From contig NZ_JAFLNE010000002.1 of NCBI RefSeq assembly GCF_017313225.1, positions 186,001 through 250,000 of the forward strand: 64,000 nt of DNA, given 5' to 3'. The first letter of the stretch is position 1; the number at the start of each line of letters is the position of its first letter. The stretch comes from Allomuricauda sp. CAU 1633. Lineage in GTDB: Bacteria > Bacteroidota > Bacteroidia > Flavobacteriales > Flavobacteriaceae. The notes beneath the pieces were generated by a model. It was given only the letters and a program-made list of their open reading frames with translations. It ran no database searches and was not told the DNA's origin. A program made the position numbers and the translations under genes. Below are positions 44,041-52,675 of the stretch, one piece after another.

Positions 44041-45339
44041 ATGATCAACAATAAGAAATTTGGGCTAAGTCTTAGCGGTGGCGGGTACCGAGCAACCACT
44101 TACCACATTGGCACCTTCAGGAAATTGAAAGAATTGGGGCTCTTGGACAAAGTCGATGTGATATCCTCTAACTCGGGAGGATCCATCACGGGTGCAACTT
44201 ACATGATGCATTTTGGGGACTATGAAACATTTGAAAAGATTATCTTGTCGGGGGTCAGGCGAAGCGTAATCAAGTTTGTACTGACTTCTTTTCGCATCTT
44301 GGTCCCCTCTATTTTTGTACTTGGAATAATTGTGGGCAGCACTTGGCTGTTGTTCAATGGATTCCCCTTATTTGGACTATTGGGAATAGTGGGGCTTATC
44401 CTTTTGATATTATTCTTTCAATTTTTACTTTTCCCTTTGAGCTATCTTAACGAAAAGGCCTATGACAAGTTTTTCATCAAAGGGGCAAGGCTTTCCGATA
44501 TGTCTCCAAATCTTGAAATTGTAATAAACTCCACAAATTTAGAAACCGGAAGGTTGTTCGTCTTCTCAAGAACAAGCATGGGAGATTCCAAATACACCTA
44601 CGACGAAGAATTGCCCGATATAAAATATGAGACAACCAATTTTCCCTTGGCCCGTTCCGTAGCGGCATCCACAGCAGTTCCAGGGATATTTACCCCGGTC
44701 AAGATCAAAAAGCAGTTCTATGAATACCCCGAGGACTATAAAATTGTGAAACCCAGACTGGTAGATGGTGGCGTTTATGACAATCAAGGGCTCCATAAGT
44801 TGACACAGAGATCAAGTAAATATGGTTGCTATTATATTTTGGTTAGTGATGCCGGCAATGAAATGCCCTTCCAAAACAGATATTGGAACTCCTTAGCCCT
44901 GCTGTTCAGGACTTCCAATGTTTTTATGAACCGAATCAAAAATCTCCAAATGGTACGTCAATTGTTCCAGCCCGGCAAAAGTCAGGAACACGAGGTGGCC
45001 TACCAATCGCTTGGATGGGATTTTGATGAATCGATTCCGATATTTATTGAGGGATTAAAACAAGGCAATATTAAAGAGGATGTCTGGAAATTACATGGTA
45101 TTTCCGATGCTGATATCAAATTGAAAAAATGGGAAGTAATAACGGATAAATTAAAGGAGAGCATTGATTATGAAGCTATTATGAAACAATTACAACCTGA
45201 GGAAAAATTGGAGTTAGCAAGAAAAGTGAGCACCAATTTGGTTCCGTTGAGTGATGAACAGATATCAGCACTCATATCGCAGGCATCGGTCATGACCGAA
45301 ATTCAAATAAAGCTATACTGTCCCAGCTTTTTTCATTAA
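44041..45339 (+). CDS. Patatin-like phospholipase with inserted membrane hairpin
   Basis: A 432-residue protein with the patatin oxyanion motif SLSGGGYRATTYHIG (13-17 region), the nucleophile Ser45 in SSNSGGSITG (first Gly of GxSxG replaced by Ser) and the catalytic Asp242 in LVDGGVYDNQG. Between them, residues ~80-140 make two hydrophobic helices (LVPSIFVLGIIVGSTWLLF and LFGLLGIVGLILLILFF), so the enzyme is a membrane-inserted lipase facing the cytoplasm. A helical C-terminal region (about 330-432) is not patatin. Patatins act as membrane-damaging effectors in several anti-phage systems, but here no nucleotide-cyclase partner is visible. It ends operon A; 330 bases follow before operon B. 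Confidence 0.87.
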   Translation: MINNKKFGLSLSGGGYRATTYHIGTFRKLKELGLLDKVDVISSNSGGSITGATYMMHFGDYETFEKIILSGVRRSVIKFVLTSFRILVPSIFVLGIIVGSTWLLFNGFPLFGLLGIVGLILLILFFQFLLFPLSYLNEKAYDKFFIKGARLSDMSPNLEIVINSTNLETGRLFVFSRTSMGDSKYTYDEELPDIKYETTNFPLARSVAASTAVPGIFTPVKIKKQFYEYPEDYKIVKPRLVDGGVYDNQGLHKLTQRSSKYGCYYILVSDAGNEMPFQNRYWNSLALLFRTSNVFMNRIKNLQMVRQLFQPGKSQEHEVAYQSLGWDFDESIPIFIEGLKQGNIKEDVWKLHGISDADIKLKKWEVITDKLKESIDYEAIMKQLQPEEKLELARKVSTNLVPLSDEQISALISQASVMTEIQIKLYCPSFFH

Positions 45340-45411
45340 TTCTTGACAAAAGGACATGAAGAAAGAGAAGTGGGGACATTTCGAACTTAACACTCGAGCA
45401 TTATTACATGA

Positions 45412-45518
45412 GAGGTTTTAGCTTTTTAAAAATTAATGCTTACCGAATAAGCACTTCTACATGGATTCCGCTTGAAATTGCAAAGAAACCACAGTTTTTT
45501 TAGGGTTTTTGGGCAATG
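45412..45518 (+). repeat. Island leader repeat, copy 2
   Basis: Diverged copy of 40067-40172 in the 330-base spacer before operon B. The equivalent hairpin uses other bases (GCTTA-CCGAA-TAAGC, 45438-45452), so the ability to fold seems kept while the stem changed. CAGTTTTTTTA is at 45492-45502 and CAATG at 45514-45518. The rest of the spacer (45340-45669) has no gene I can support. A TAATTTG box about 20 bases before the DUF5675 ATG could be a promoter. Confidence 0.7.
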
Positions 45519-45669
45519 TGTTTTTAAAACTAATCTCTATATTGTGGTGCTCCAAAAAAAAACTTCCTAATTTTTATTCCCCCATTGAAATACTTACGGC
45601 AGAGTATTTCCTTATGCCATACGATTCAGTAGTTTGACATTTTCTATTTAATAATTTGAAATACAAAAT

Positions 45670-46110
45670 ATGCTACAAGTACTTATAGTAAGAGATATGT
45701 TTTTTGGCAAAGAAGCGAGTCTGGGGGTTTGCCTCGTTTTTCACCGAGATAATAAGTTGTTCAAGGGAGAATCTTTGGAAAGAGGTTGGGTGAATAATAA
45801 ACAGAATATAAGCTGTATTCCTGAAGGGGAATACCCCTTAGTTTTAGAATACAGTCCCAGGTTCAAAAAAGAACTTTGGGAGATAAAAGAAGTGCCTGGT
45901 CGCAGTGAGTGCAAGTTCCATTCTGCCAATTATTGGTACCAACTGAACGGTTGTATTGCTTTAGGGAACAACCGCAAGTTTCTGGATGGTGATGAAATTA
46001 TGGATATCACTTCTTCAAGAAATACTATGAAGCTATTTCACAAAGCACTCAAAGGCGAACAAGAAGCACGGCTAACTATTAGAAATGCTCCTAGCATATT
46101 AAGTTATTAA
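45670..46110 (+). CDS. DUF5675-family protein
   Basis: A 146-residue protein without signal peptide. It matches the DUF5675 pattern: short N-terminal strand, LERGWVNNKQNISCIPEGEY, YSPRFKKELWEI, VPGRSECKFHSANYW and NGCIALGNN. The spaced His84 and Cys95 (H, then GCIALG) recall the H-x(n)-S/G-GC layout of L,D-transpeptidase (YkuD) folds, which suggests a peptidoglycan- or thiol-active role; this is inference. DUF5675 genes often occur in phages and near secretion or tail genes. It starts operon B. Confidence 0.82.
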   Translation: MLQVLIVRDMFFGKEASLGVCLVFHRDNKLFKGESLERGWVNNKQNISCIPEGEYPLVLEYSPRFKKELWEIKEVPGRSECKFHSANYWYQLNGCIALGNNRKFLDGDEIMDITSSRNTMKLFHKALKGEQEARLTIRNAPSILSY

Positions 46111-46125
46111 TTAAAACATATTTAA

Positions 46126-48066
46126 ATGACAGGGAGTGTCGCTTTAGATGTGGTTATTGGGCTGATTTTCATCTATCTCTTATATAGCCTTTTTGCTACG
46201 GTAATCATGGAAATCATCAATTCATTTTTGGGATTGCGAGCGAGGAATCTACGTTATGCTTTGCGCAGGATGCTAATGGATGAAAAAGAAGATCAGTGGG
46301 TATCCAATAAAAATAAATATCCTAGGATCGTACGTTGGTTGATTAGGTCAATTAACCTGATACCTAGGACAATAGTAAAATTGGTCAACACTGCACTTAA
46401 AACAATAGGCCCCGCTTTTCGAATGGCCGACCCAGGCCTATTCCATACCTTTTATGAGCAGCCTTCAATCAAGTACTTGAGTACCGGGGGTTTCTCCAAC
46501 AAGCCATCTTATATCGCACCCCATAATTTTTCGAAAACCCTAGTTAATAGCATTCTTGCTAACTATAGCAGTAAGGGCATCATCAATCGTCTTCACTCAG
46601 AAAGTGACGTATTGGCAAGTACTATGAAACAACTGGGCAAAAACAGAATAGCCAAAAAGGAATTCGACGCTCGAAAAAATAAAAAACAAAAATTCAAGAC
46701 ATGGTTCAATAAACTGGATGACAGCAAAAAAATCAAATTTGGGGAAAGCCTTTTACCACAGGGTCATGTGTTTAAAACACAATTGAAAAAGATGTTGGAA
46801 TCCTTTGATTCCAATCTTGAGGTAATGGATAAAAACTTAAACGCTGCCCTTGAGGATGTTAGTTTATTGGAAAGAATCCAAGCGGGTATTGCCATGCTAC
46901 CTGAAGAATCCGATACCAAAAGGCATCTGAAATCCCTTTTGGTGGATGCTCAAGATGATTTGCAAAAATTCCAATATTATTTGGAACAATGGTTTGATGA
47001 TGCCATGGAACGGGCTATTGGCTGGTTTAAAAGGCGGGTACAATACTTCCTTTTTTTTATTGGCGTTTTTCTTGCTGTCAACTTCAACGCAGATACTTTT
47101 CAGATAGTAAAAAAATTATCGAGCGACCCGAAAGCTCGGGAACATTTGGTAGATATGGCTATTGCCTATGCTGATGACCTGAACGAGCAACAAAACAATG
47201 TTGAAAACAACGATGTGCAACAAAACCTGGACGCAGACGAAAATAAAGATACCGATGAAAATGGGGATACGAATGAAAATGAAAAATTTCAAAACGTACA
47301 GGATTCACTAAAACAGGTTGCCGGTAAGCTGCAAAATGATATCTACAAAGCTCAAAATATCATCGTCACCAATTGGCGAATTCCCAAGAACATTGAATTC
47401 TATATGGACAAGGAATGGGTTGCCCATGACATACAAAGAATGAAAAAAAATAAAGTGGATTCCGTAGTCGTCAGCAAAGACCTAAAGAGCAGGTTCATCT
47501 TGGAAGAAGGTGAAACTACCCTGCTATGGCGAACTGGTGCGGATTCCCTCAAAATTACCCTGAGCAAATGTGATGAAAATGGCTATCTATTTGTCACCGA
47601 TAACCTCAAGAAAAAACCCGTACAATTTAGTCCTGGCGATTCACTCTCGGTAACCCCGGAAATGAAAATCCCAATTGATGGCAAAAAGATATACTGCCAT
47701 AAAAATACCGTTGTTTTTGAACGGACCACCCCCGTTTTTTTCAAAGTACATACATCTGTGGACACCTTACTATTGAAATCCTCGATCGGCACTACCAATT
47801 TTTCCGAATTCAATCGAAGGATTGCCCCGGTAAGGACGTTGTCCTATAAAATGAGTTACGTGTTCAAAAAAGAGAAAGGGTTCTTAAATTACGGTAACCT
47901 TTGGGGTTATATTCTAACGGCATTGGCCATATCAATGGGGTCGCCGTTTTGGTTTGATTTATTGAACCGTTTGATTCAATTACGCAATTCAATAAGACCT
48001 AGCAAGGATGAACCCAGTAAAAATCCTGCGACTACCGAAGTTCCCTTACCTAAACGCGTGGGCTGA
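46126..48066 (+). CDS. Large membrane protein of unknown function
   Basis: A 646-residue protein with a membrane segment at the N-terminus (LDVVIGLIFIYLLYSLFATV, followed by the basic LGLRARNLRYALRRML), a second at ~305-325 (YFLFFIGVFLAVNF) and a third near 594-612 (LWGYILTALAISMGSPFWF). Between the first and second lies a charged helical region; after the second comes an Asn/Asp/Glu-rich low-complexity stretch (about 355-392) and a beta-rich, probably periplasmic, domain. I recall this N-terminal type from unannotated bacterial membrane proteins but no function. It could be the envelope anchor of operon B. The last base of its stop overlaps the subtilase ATG. Confidence 0.8.
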   Translation: MTGSVALDVVIGLIFIYLLYSLFATVIMEIINSFLGLRARNLRYALRRMLMDEKEDQWVSNKNKYPRIVRWLIRSINLIPRTIVKLVNTALKTIGPAFRMADPGLFHTFYEQPSIKYLSTGGFSNKPSYIAPHNFSKTLVNSILANYSSKGIINRLHSESDVLASTMKQLGKNRIAKKEFDARKNKKQKFKTWFNKLDDSKKIKFGESLLPQGHVFKTQLKKMLESFDSNLEVMDKNLNAALEDVSLLERIQAGIAMLPEESDTKRHLKSLLVDAQDDLQKFQYYLEQWFDDAMERAIGWFKRRVQYFLFFIGVFLAVNFNADTFQIVKKLSSDPKAREHLVDMAIAYADDLNEQQNNVENNDVQQNLDADENKDTDENGDTNENEKFQNVQDSLKQVAGKLQNDIYKAQNIIVTNWRIPKNIEFYMDKEWVAHDIQRMKKNKVDSVVVSKDLKSRFILEEGETTLLWRTGADSLKITLSKCDENGYLFVTDNLKKKPVQFSPGDSLSVTPEMKIPIDGKKIYCHKNTVVFERTTPVFFKVHTSVDTLLLKSSIGTTNFSEFNRRIAPVRTLSYKMSYVFKKEKGFLNYGNLWGYILTALAISMGSPFWFDLLNRLIQLRNSIRPSKDEPSKNPATTEVPLPKRVG

Positions 48067-49121
48067 TGAAAGTAACCGTTTCCAAATTCCTAAACGTCCG
48101 GGTGGGCCAACCCAATGTCAATGCCCCGAACTACCAATATCTGGCTCCAGGTAGTATTATTGAGGTTGAAGATGAAATCTATAAAGGCCAAAAACACGAT
48201 GGCAATGCATTTTGGTTTAAAGATGCTGCGAATAATTACTATTGGAGTGGGGGAGTCCAGGATAAGAATTCATTGATTGACGTATTCCGTACAGATTGGA
48301 ACGTAGCCGATTTAGCATTGGCGCTGACACAATTTAGAATCCATGAGTTGTGGAAAGATACCAAAGGGGGCGGAGTGGATATTGCAGTACTGGACACAGG
48401 CTATAGCGACCACCCGAACCTTAAAAAAGTAATTGCCAGTCGTAGGAACTTTTTAAACCATTCCAATGATGTAACAGACTTTGCCGGACATGGCACGCAC
48501 GTAGCGGGTATTATTGCTGCAAATGGCATGGCCAAGGTTGCCGGAATAGCACCGGAGGTACGATTGCATATCGGTAAAGTGGCCAACGGGGAATTTGATG
48601 GTCTTGACCCTGCAGTTATTGCTTCGGCCATTGACTGGTATTCGAAAAAGGTGGATATCATTTCGATGTCATTGGGTTTTCCAGTTGATATCCCGATATT
48701 AAAACAAGCCGTAAATAATTGCGATGCCCTAATCGTTGCGGCCTATGGAAATGACAAAGGGCAACAACGTACTACGGGCGATTATCCCGCATCCTATCCT
48801 TCATGCCTTTCTGTAGGCTCCCTGGGATTTAAAAATGGGAAAACCGCCCTGGCAAAAGACACCATACGTGGGCCGAAACTTGATATCGCCGCTCCTGGAG
48901 AGCGAATAAAATCAACGTATTTGTCCGGAAGATTTGAAATCCTTTCAGGGTCAAGTATGGCTACCCCCTATGTTAGTGGGGTATTGGCCTTATTAAAAAA
49001 TCAATTCCCCAATAAGCACCTTTCGCAAATAAAAAATGACTTGCTCGGGGCCTCGTCCAAAAGAAAAGACTCGAATTTCAATTTTAACCAACTAAATATT
49101 TCAAATTTCATCAAGTCATGA
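48066..49121 (+). CDS. Subtilisin-like serine peptidase (S8) with SH3-like N-domain, no export signal
   Basis: A 351-residue peptidase. The first ~75 residues resemble a bacterial SH3 domain (FLNVRVGQPNV, YQYLAPGSIIEVEDEIYKG). The S8 triad is intact: Asp110 in AVLDTGYSDHP, His142 in FAGHGTHVAGII, Ser297 in LSGSSMATPYVSG, with the oxyanion Asn likely in VAAYGNDKG. It lacks signal peptide and propeptide, unlike most Bacteroidetes subtilases, and so should act in the cytoplasm. It overlaps the membrane protein gene by one base and the next gene by four, showing tight coupling in operon B. Confidence 0.92.
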   Translation: MKVTVSKFLNVRVGQPNVNAPNYQYLAPGSIIEVEDEIYKGQKHDGNAFWFKDAANNYYWSGGVQDKNSLIDVFRTDWNVADLALALTQFRIHELWKDTKGGGVDIAVLDTGYSDHPNLKKVIASRRNFLNHSNDVTDFAGHGTHVAGIIAANGMAKVAGIAPEVRLHIGKVANGEFDGLDPAVIASAIDWYSKKVDIISMSLGFPVDIPILKQAVNNCDALIVAAYGNDKGQQRTTGDYPASYPSCLSVGSLGFKNGKTALAKDTIRGPKLDIAAPGERIKSTYLSGRFEILSGSSMATPYVSGVLALLKNQFPNKHLSQIKNDLLGASSKRKDSNFNFNQLNISNFIKS

Positions 49122-51118
49122 AAAAATCATTTTTCCTCTTTTATTTGCTGTTGTCCTTTGGCTTTTTATCCCACGCCCAGGTAGCTTATTACGATGTTGT
49201 TGAATTGGAAAAATACCTTCAACAATCAGGGAATAATTTCAGATTCCAAGGACTTCAAGGAGACAGGGACGGGTTTATTAAAATACTAAAAAAGTACATT
49301 GAACCTTCCAACCGCAATAACATCAGTACTTCAAAGGACCTATACGATTATTTCCTTAGCCAAGGGAATACTTTTCTGACCCCATATCTTGATTCCATAG
49401 GTGGTGGTCCAAACGTAAGTAGTGCATTAAGTGTCGTAACCGCAGAGGCAATAGGGGTAGGACCAAAGAAGAAGAATGCGGCCCTATTGGCTTTGGAAAG
49501 CTTCCTTATCAAACGGGCAAAGCAAGAATTGACCGTTGCCTTTTTTGATAGGTTTAAGGAGGCCTTTAAGGAATATCCCGAGTTTCCCGTTTTATTCCCG
49601 AATACATACCGAAATCTAGGAATCATTGAAAGTTTTGATTTCTCAGTATACCTCAAAACCTTAAGGGTTGGGTTTTTTCGGGATATTGTTAGTCTGCATA
49701 ATAACTTGACCGAAGTTGAAAAGCTTACTCCAGAAGATTGCAAATCGAAATACTCAAAATGTGCAGACCGTATGGCTTTTTACCAAAAGTTCTTTAAGCA
49801 GGATGGTGGGCACTTACTAAAAACGGTCAGTGGCCTGATTGAAGAGTTCAAAACAGGTACAAATGCCGCCGAAGTGATTACATTCTTGGCTACCGACTCC
49901 AATTTCGAAAAACTAGCTGATAGCACGTTTGCTAACTTAAAGAATTCCGTGAGATTGGCAGATTTAATTTCTAAAAGTCTTTTGAGCACAGATGAAAATA
50001 GGGCGTGGGTAGCAGCTAAGGATATTCGAAAAATCCTAAAGCGCCCAAGGATGCTCAGTATTTATCTTGGATTGCTTTATCAAAGTGAAGGCGCACGGAA
50101 CATTGTGTTTAAGGATAAAGCTAACGGAAGTCGGTCGTTTAGGGACCTACTGGGAAGTTTTGCGAAAGAATCAAAGTCTGTTGGGGATTTTCTTACACGA
50201 TTGGTCCAGGATATTGAAAACGTCAATACCGCTTATGCTGAAATTTCCAATATGGCATCTTCGGGACAAAATGGAAAGAGTACGGCGTATCTCAATTTTT
50301 ACACCAATCTAATATCGTTCTTTGAGCATGCTTCCAATCTTGAGGATTTGGGGGTTGAATTATCTGAGAAAAATCAAATAACCGACTTTTTAAATGTGGC
50401 GAGAATTGGTGGTAGTATTTATGATGGTGTATCATCAGAAAACTATGCCGCAGCAATCATGGATACCCGAATTATCATCGAAGAATTGGGGTTGAATGAT
50501 AGGGCTTTTTTCAATGAATTTCTGAAATACGGATCTTTTATGGCGGCCATTGCTGAATCAGATGATCAAGATGAAATTGAGCAGATTATAGAGTCCATCG
50601 CTTTACCCCCGGGTAGCGCTGCCATTAAGCGAAGAACCAAGTTTAATGTGGCATTGAATGCCTATGTTGGATTGGCCACAGGATCGGAATACAACGGCGC
50701 AACAGATGATTCCAAAAGTTTTCTTGGGGTAAATGTACCCATAGGCATAGCAACGAGCTGGGGGCACGGTCAGAAATATAAGGCCGATTGTGATTGTAAG
50801 AAGGAAAGAGGGTCGTCATCTATCTTTGTTTCCCTTATTGATTTGGGAGCGGTAACCAACTACAGGTTTGGAGATAACGATACGGCCAATCTCCCAGAAA
50901 TTAAACTTGGTAACATATTTGCGCCAGGAGCGTACTACGTATATGGGCTACCTAAATTACCCATCTCTTTAGGTCTTGGCGGACAACTTGGTCCCGAACT
51001 TCGGGAAATTACCAATGAAGCGCTGGTATTGGATTCAAAAGTCTCCTTTTCCTTTAAGTTCTTTCTCGCGGTAGACATCCCCTTATTGAACTTTTATACC
51101 AAATCACGAAGTAATTAA
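49118..51118 (+). CDS. Exported protein of unknown function with beta-rich C-terminus
   Basis: A 666-residue protein with a signal peptide (FYLLLSFGFLSHAQ). Residues ~20-480 are mostly alpha-helical with many Lys/Glu/Asn. The last ~150 residues have alternating hydrophobic strands (NVALNAYVGLATGSEYNG, SIFVSLIDLGAVTNYRFG, KVSFSFKFFLAVDIPLLNFY) that look like part of an outer-membrane-type barrel or sheet. A CDCKKERG segment provides two close cysteines. The ATG overlaps the subtilase stop (ATGA). I do not recognise the family. It may link operon B to the outer membrane. Confidence 0.78.
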   Translation: MKKSFFLFYLLLSFGFLSHAQVAYYDVVELEKYLQQSGNNFRFQGLQGDRDGFIKILKKYIEPSNRNNISTSKDLYDYFLSQGNTFLTPYLDSIGGGPNVSSALSVVTAEAIGVGPKKKNAALLALESFLIKRAKQELTVAFFDRFKEAFKEYPEFPVLFPNTYRNLGIIESFDFSVYLKTLRVGFFRDIVSLHNNLTEVEKLTPEDCKSKYSKCADRMAFYQKFFKQDGGHLLKTVSGLIEEFKTGTNAAEVITFLATDSNFEKLADSTFANLKNSVRLADLISKSLLSTDENRAWVAAKDIRKILKRPRMLSIYLGLLYQSEGARNIVFKDKANGSRSFRDLLGSFAKESKSVGDFLTRLVQDIENVNTAYAEISNMASSGQNGKSTAYLNFYTNLISFFEHASNLEDLGVELSEKNQITDFLNVARIGGSIYDGVSSENYAAAIMDTRIIIEELGLNDRAFFNEFLKYGSFMAAIAESDDQDEIEQIIESIALPPGSAAIKRRTKFNVALNAYVGLATGSEYNGATDDSKSFLGVNVPIGIATSWGHGQKYKADCDCKKERGSSSIFVSLIDLGAVTNYRFGDNDTANLPEIKLGNIFAPGAYYVYGLPKLPISLGLGGQLGPELREITNEALVLDSKVSFSFKFFLAVDIPLLNFYTKSRSN

Positions 51119-51130
51119 GATTTAAAAGTC

Positions 51131-51814
51131 ATGGAGCCTAAATTACTTGAAGAAAGAAAACTACGAACAGAGATTCTTAAGAATTGGACGTATATCATCA
51201 CCGTTGTAGCGGGGGGAATTTGGACCTATTATACTTTTGGTTCCTTAAAGAAAGTATACTTGGCAGAAGCGGGTGTTACAAGTATCGAAGCTAACAATGT
51301 CGCGCTGGAATTTAAAATGGAAACCAAGGAAATCGGGCGTCATCCTAATGAAGGTATTGGACTGGAAACCGTTGTTTCGATAACCAATAAAGGGATTTAT
51401 CGGATCGATGTCGATTTAAGTGGGCCTGAGACTTTTACTCTTTCAAGAATCGGAAAACCAAACTATAAAATCAACAACGGGATTTTAACGGTCAATACCG
51501 TTCCCGTTTCTGCGGTATATTCCACAAAATCGTTTAGTAGGATAACTAAAAGTGAAATCCGACAAATCACCTCGGTAAGTGTCCCGCCTTCGGTAACCAT
51601 TGAAATCAAATATTATCTTGATGTGGAGTCGCCGGGGCTATATTACGCCTCTTTTATTTCAGTGATTCCCCAAGACGTATTGGAAATAATGACGAAACAG
51701 GAAATTGGGGATTTGGATGAAAAAGTAACTCATGGTTCAGCGTGGCTGGTGCAATCATATTTTGAGGTTCCAGCTGAGCCATCAAGAGCGGAACTAATTG
51801 ATATTATCAAATAA
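51131..51814 (+). CDS. Small single-pass membrane protein of unknown function
   Basis: A 227-residue protein with a charged N-terminus (PKLLEERKLRTEILKNW), one membrane segment at ~20-40 (TYIITVVAGGIWTYYTFG) and a beta-rich periplasmic domain (NNVALEFKMETKEIG, TVVSITNKGIYRIDVDLSG). It is the last gene of operon B, 12 bases after the previous stop. The domain resembles an immunoglobulin-like sandwich; the function is not recognised. Confidence 0.75.
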   Translation: MEPKLLEERKLRTEILKNWTYIITVVAGGIWTYYTFGSLKKVYLAEAGVTSIEANNVALEFKMETKEIGRHPNEGIGLETVVSITNKGIYRIDVDLSGPETFTLSRIGKPNYKINNGILTVNTVPVSAVYSTKSFSRITKSEIRQITSVSVPPSVTIEIKYYLDVESPGLYYASFISVIPQDVLEIMTKQEIGDLDEKVTHGSAWLVQSYFEVPAEPSRAELIDIIK

Positions 51815-51861
51815 TTAAATCATACCGAAACAAAACCATTGATAAAGAAAAAGGCACTTAA

Positions 51862-51945
51862 GCGGCTCATCTATTGCACGAGTATTTACATCTATTGGGA
51901 TTGTCCAAGGCCAAAATACAGACATTGAGTAACGATTTTAACTAA
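51862..51945 (+). pseudogene. Possible 3' remnant of a disrupted gene
   Basis: A 27-codon frame ending TAA at 51945 encodes a coding-like C-terminus (HLLHEYLHLLGLSKAKIQTL) just before an intrinsic terminator. Upstream, the frame is closed by TAA at 51859-51861, while another frame reads KKKALKRL. It looks like the 3' end of a truncated or frameshifted gene left at the island boundary. Short, so a chance frame is possible. Confidence 0.3.
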
Positions 51946-51973
51946 AAAAAGCCACTCTATGGGAGTGGTTTTT
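51944..51973 (+). terminator. Intrinsic terminator at the end of the island side
   Basis: Stem CCACTC (51952-51957) / GAGTGG (51963-51968) with a 5-base loop, preceded by seven A and followed by five T. It ends plus-strand transcription before the convergent tmRNA gene. Confidence 0.8.
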
Positions 51974-52076
51974 CCTATGGATCCAGAGGGATTATCTTCA
52001 ATGTTCCCTCCTAACCGTAGGTGAAAATCAAAAATTTCAATCCTATGGATTGCAAATGCTTTTCTCACAAAACAAA

Positions 52077-52104
52077 AAAGCGAGCTTTTTTATTTGCTCG
52101 CTTT
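52077..52104 (-). terminator. Intrinsic terminator of the tmRNA gene
   Basis: Inverted repeat AAAGCGAGC / GCTCGCTTT (arms 52077-52085 and 52096-52104) with a T-rich loop. Read on the minus strand it is followed by a run of T, 30 bases after the tmRNA 3' end. Confidence 0.82.
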
Positions 52105-52133
52105 CGCATTTAAGTCTGAAATTTTGGCTTTAG

Positions 52134-52528
52134 TGGAGCCGGAGGGATTCGAACCCTCGTCCAAACAAGCAATAACCATGCTTTCTACATGCGTAGTCTT
52201 CACTTGGTTTTCGATGCAGAACCGACTGAAAACGGCCTATCCTACACTTAGCTTTTTAAGATTTTGGTGATCGTGCCAAAGCTACACGACCCTTGTGTTG
52301 ACTTTTTTGGTGCCCCTAAAAAGGTCGCCGTCAACAAGGGCTACCAAGGGACATCTCGCTTCCCTACCTTGTAGGGACGAGGCTAATCTTACTATAATTC
52401 AGATTATGCGGCAAGAGCGTAATTATTATCGCCAATTAAAAGTGTGAAACATGAGATTAACGAGCTGTATCCCAGCGCTCGGCATGCTTACATCGCCATT
52501 GGTCTTGCTGTCAAAACCGGTCGGCCCC
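52134..52528 (-). ncRNA. ssrA: tmRNA (transfer-messenger RNA)
   Basis: On the minus strand the RNA begins GGGGCCGACCGG with TTTGACAGCAAG soon after and ends with the tRNA-like T arm GGTTCGAATCCC and an encoded CCA (TGG at 52134). The 5' GGGGCCG pairs with the 3' CGGCTCC to form the seven-base acceptor stem. The tag frame at 52404-52433 reads GDNNYALAA followed by TAA, the usual Bacteroidetes tag. The RNA rescues stalled ribosomes with SmpB and marks the unfinished proteins for degradation. Its length (395 nt) is normal. tmRNA 3' ends are frequent integration targets; the accessory island lies on this side. Confidence 0.97.
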
Positions 52529-52541
52529 GTAATGAGCTGTC

Positions 52542-52561
52542 ATTCCTGCGAAGGCAGGAAT
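52542..52561. repeat. REP-like palindrome just upstream of tmRNA
   Basis: ATTCCTGC-GAAG-GCAGGAAT, a perfect 8-bp stem with a 4-base loop, in the context CTGTCATT...AATCTC, which is the common form of dispersed extragenic palindromes in Flavobacteriia. It begins 14 bases upstream of the mature tmRNA 5' end. Transcribed, it would form a hairpin in a precursor leader. Confidence 0.65.
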
Positions 52562-52675
52562 CTCTCATTTTTTTATCAAAGAACTTAGCCTGCATTTATT
52601 GAGGTCAAAGTGTGGGCGTTTCCCAGTCATTTACTACGTAAAAACTGGGTAGGGCTATCGGCTGTATCTTTTTCT

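Noticed and set aside
44041..45339. CBASS-type CapV effector
   Set aside because: No cyclic-nucleotide synthase or HORMA/TRIP13-type genes are nearby, so the patatin alone does not support CBASS.
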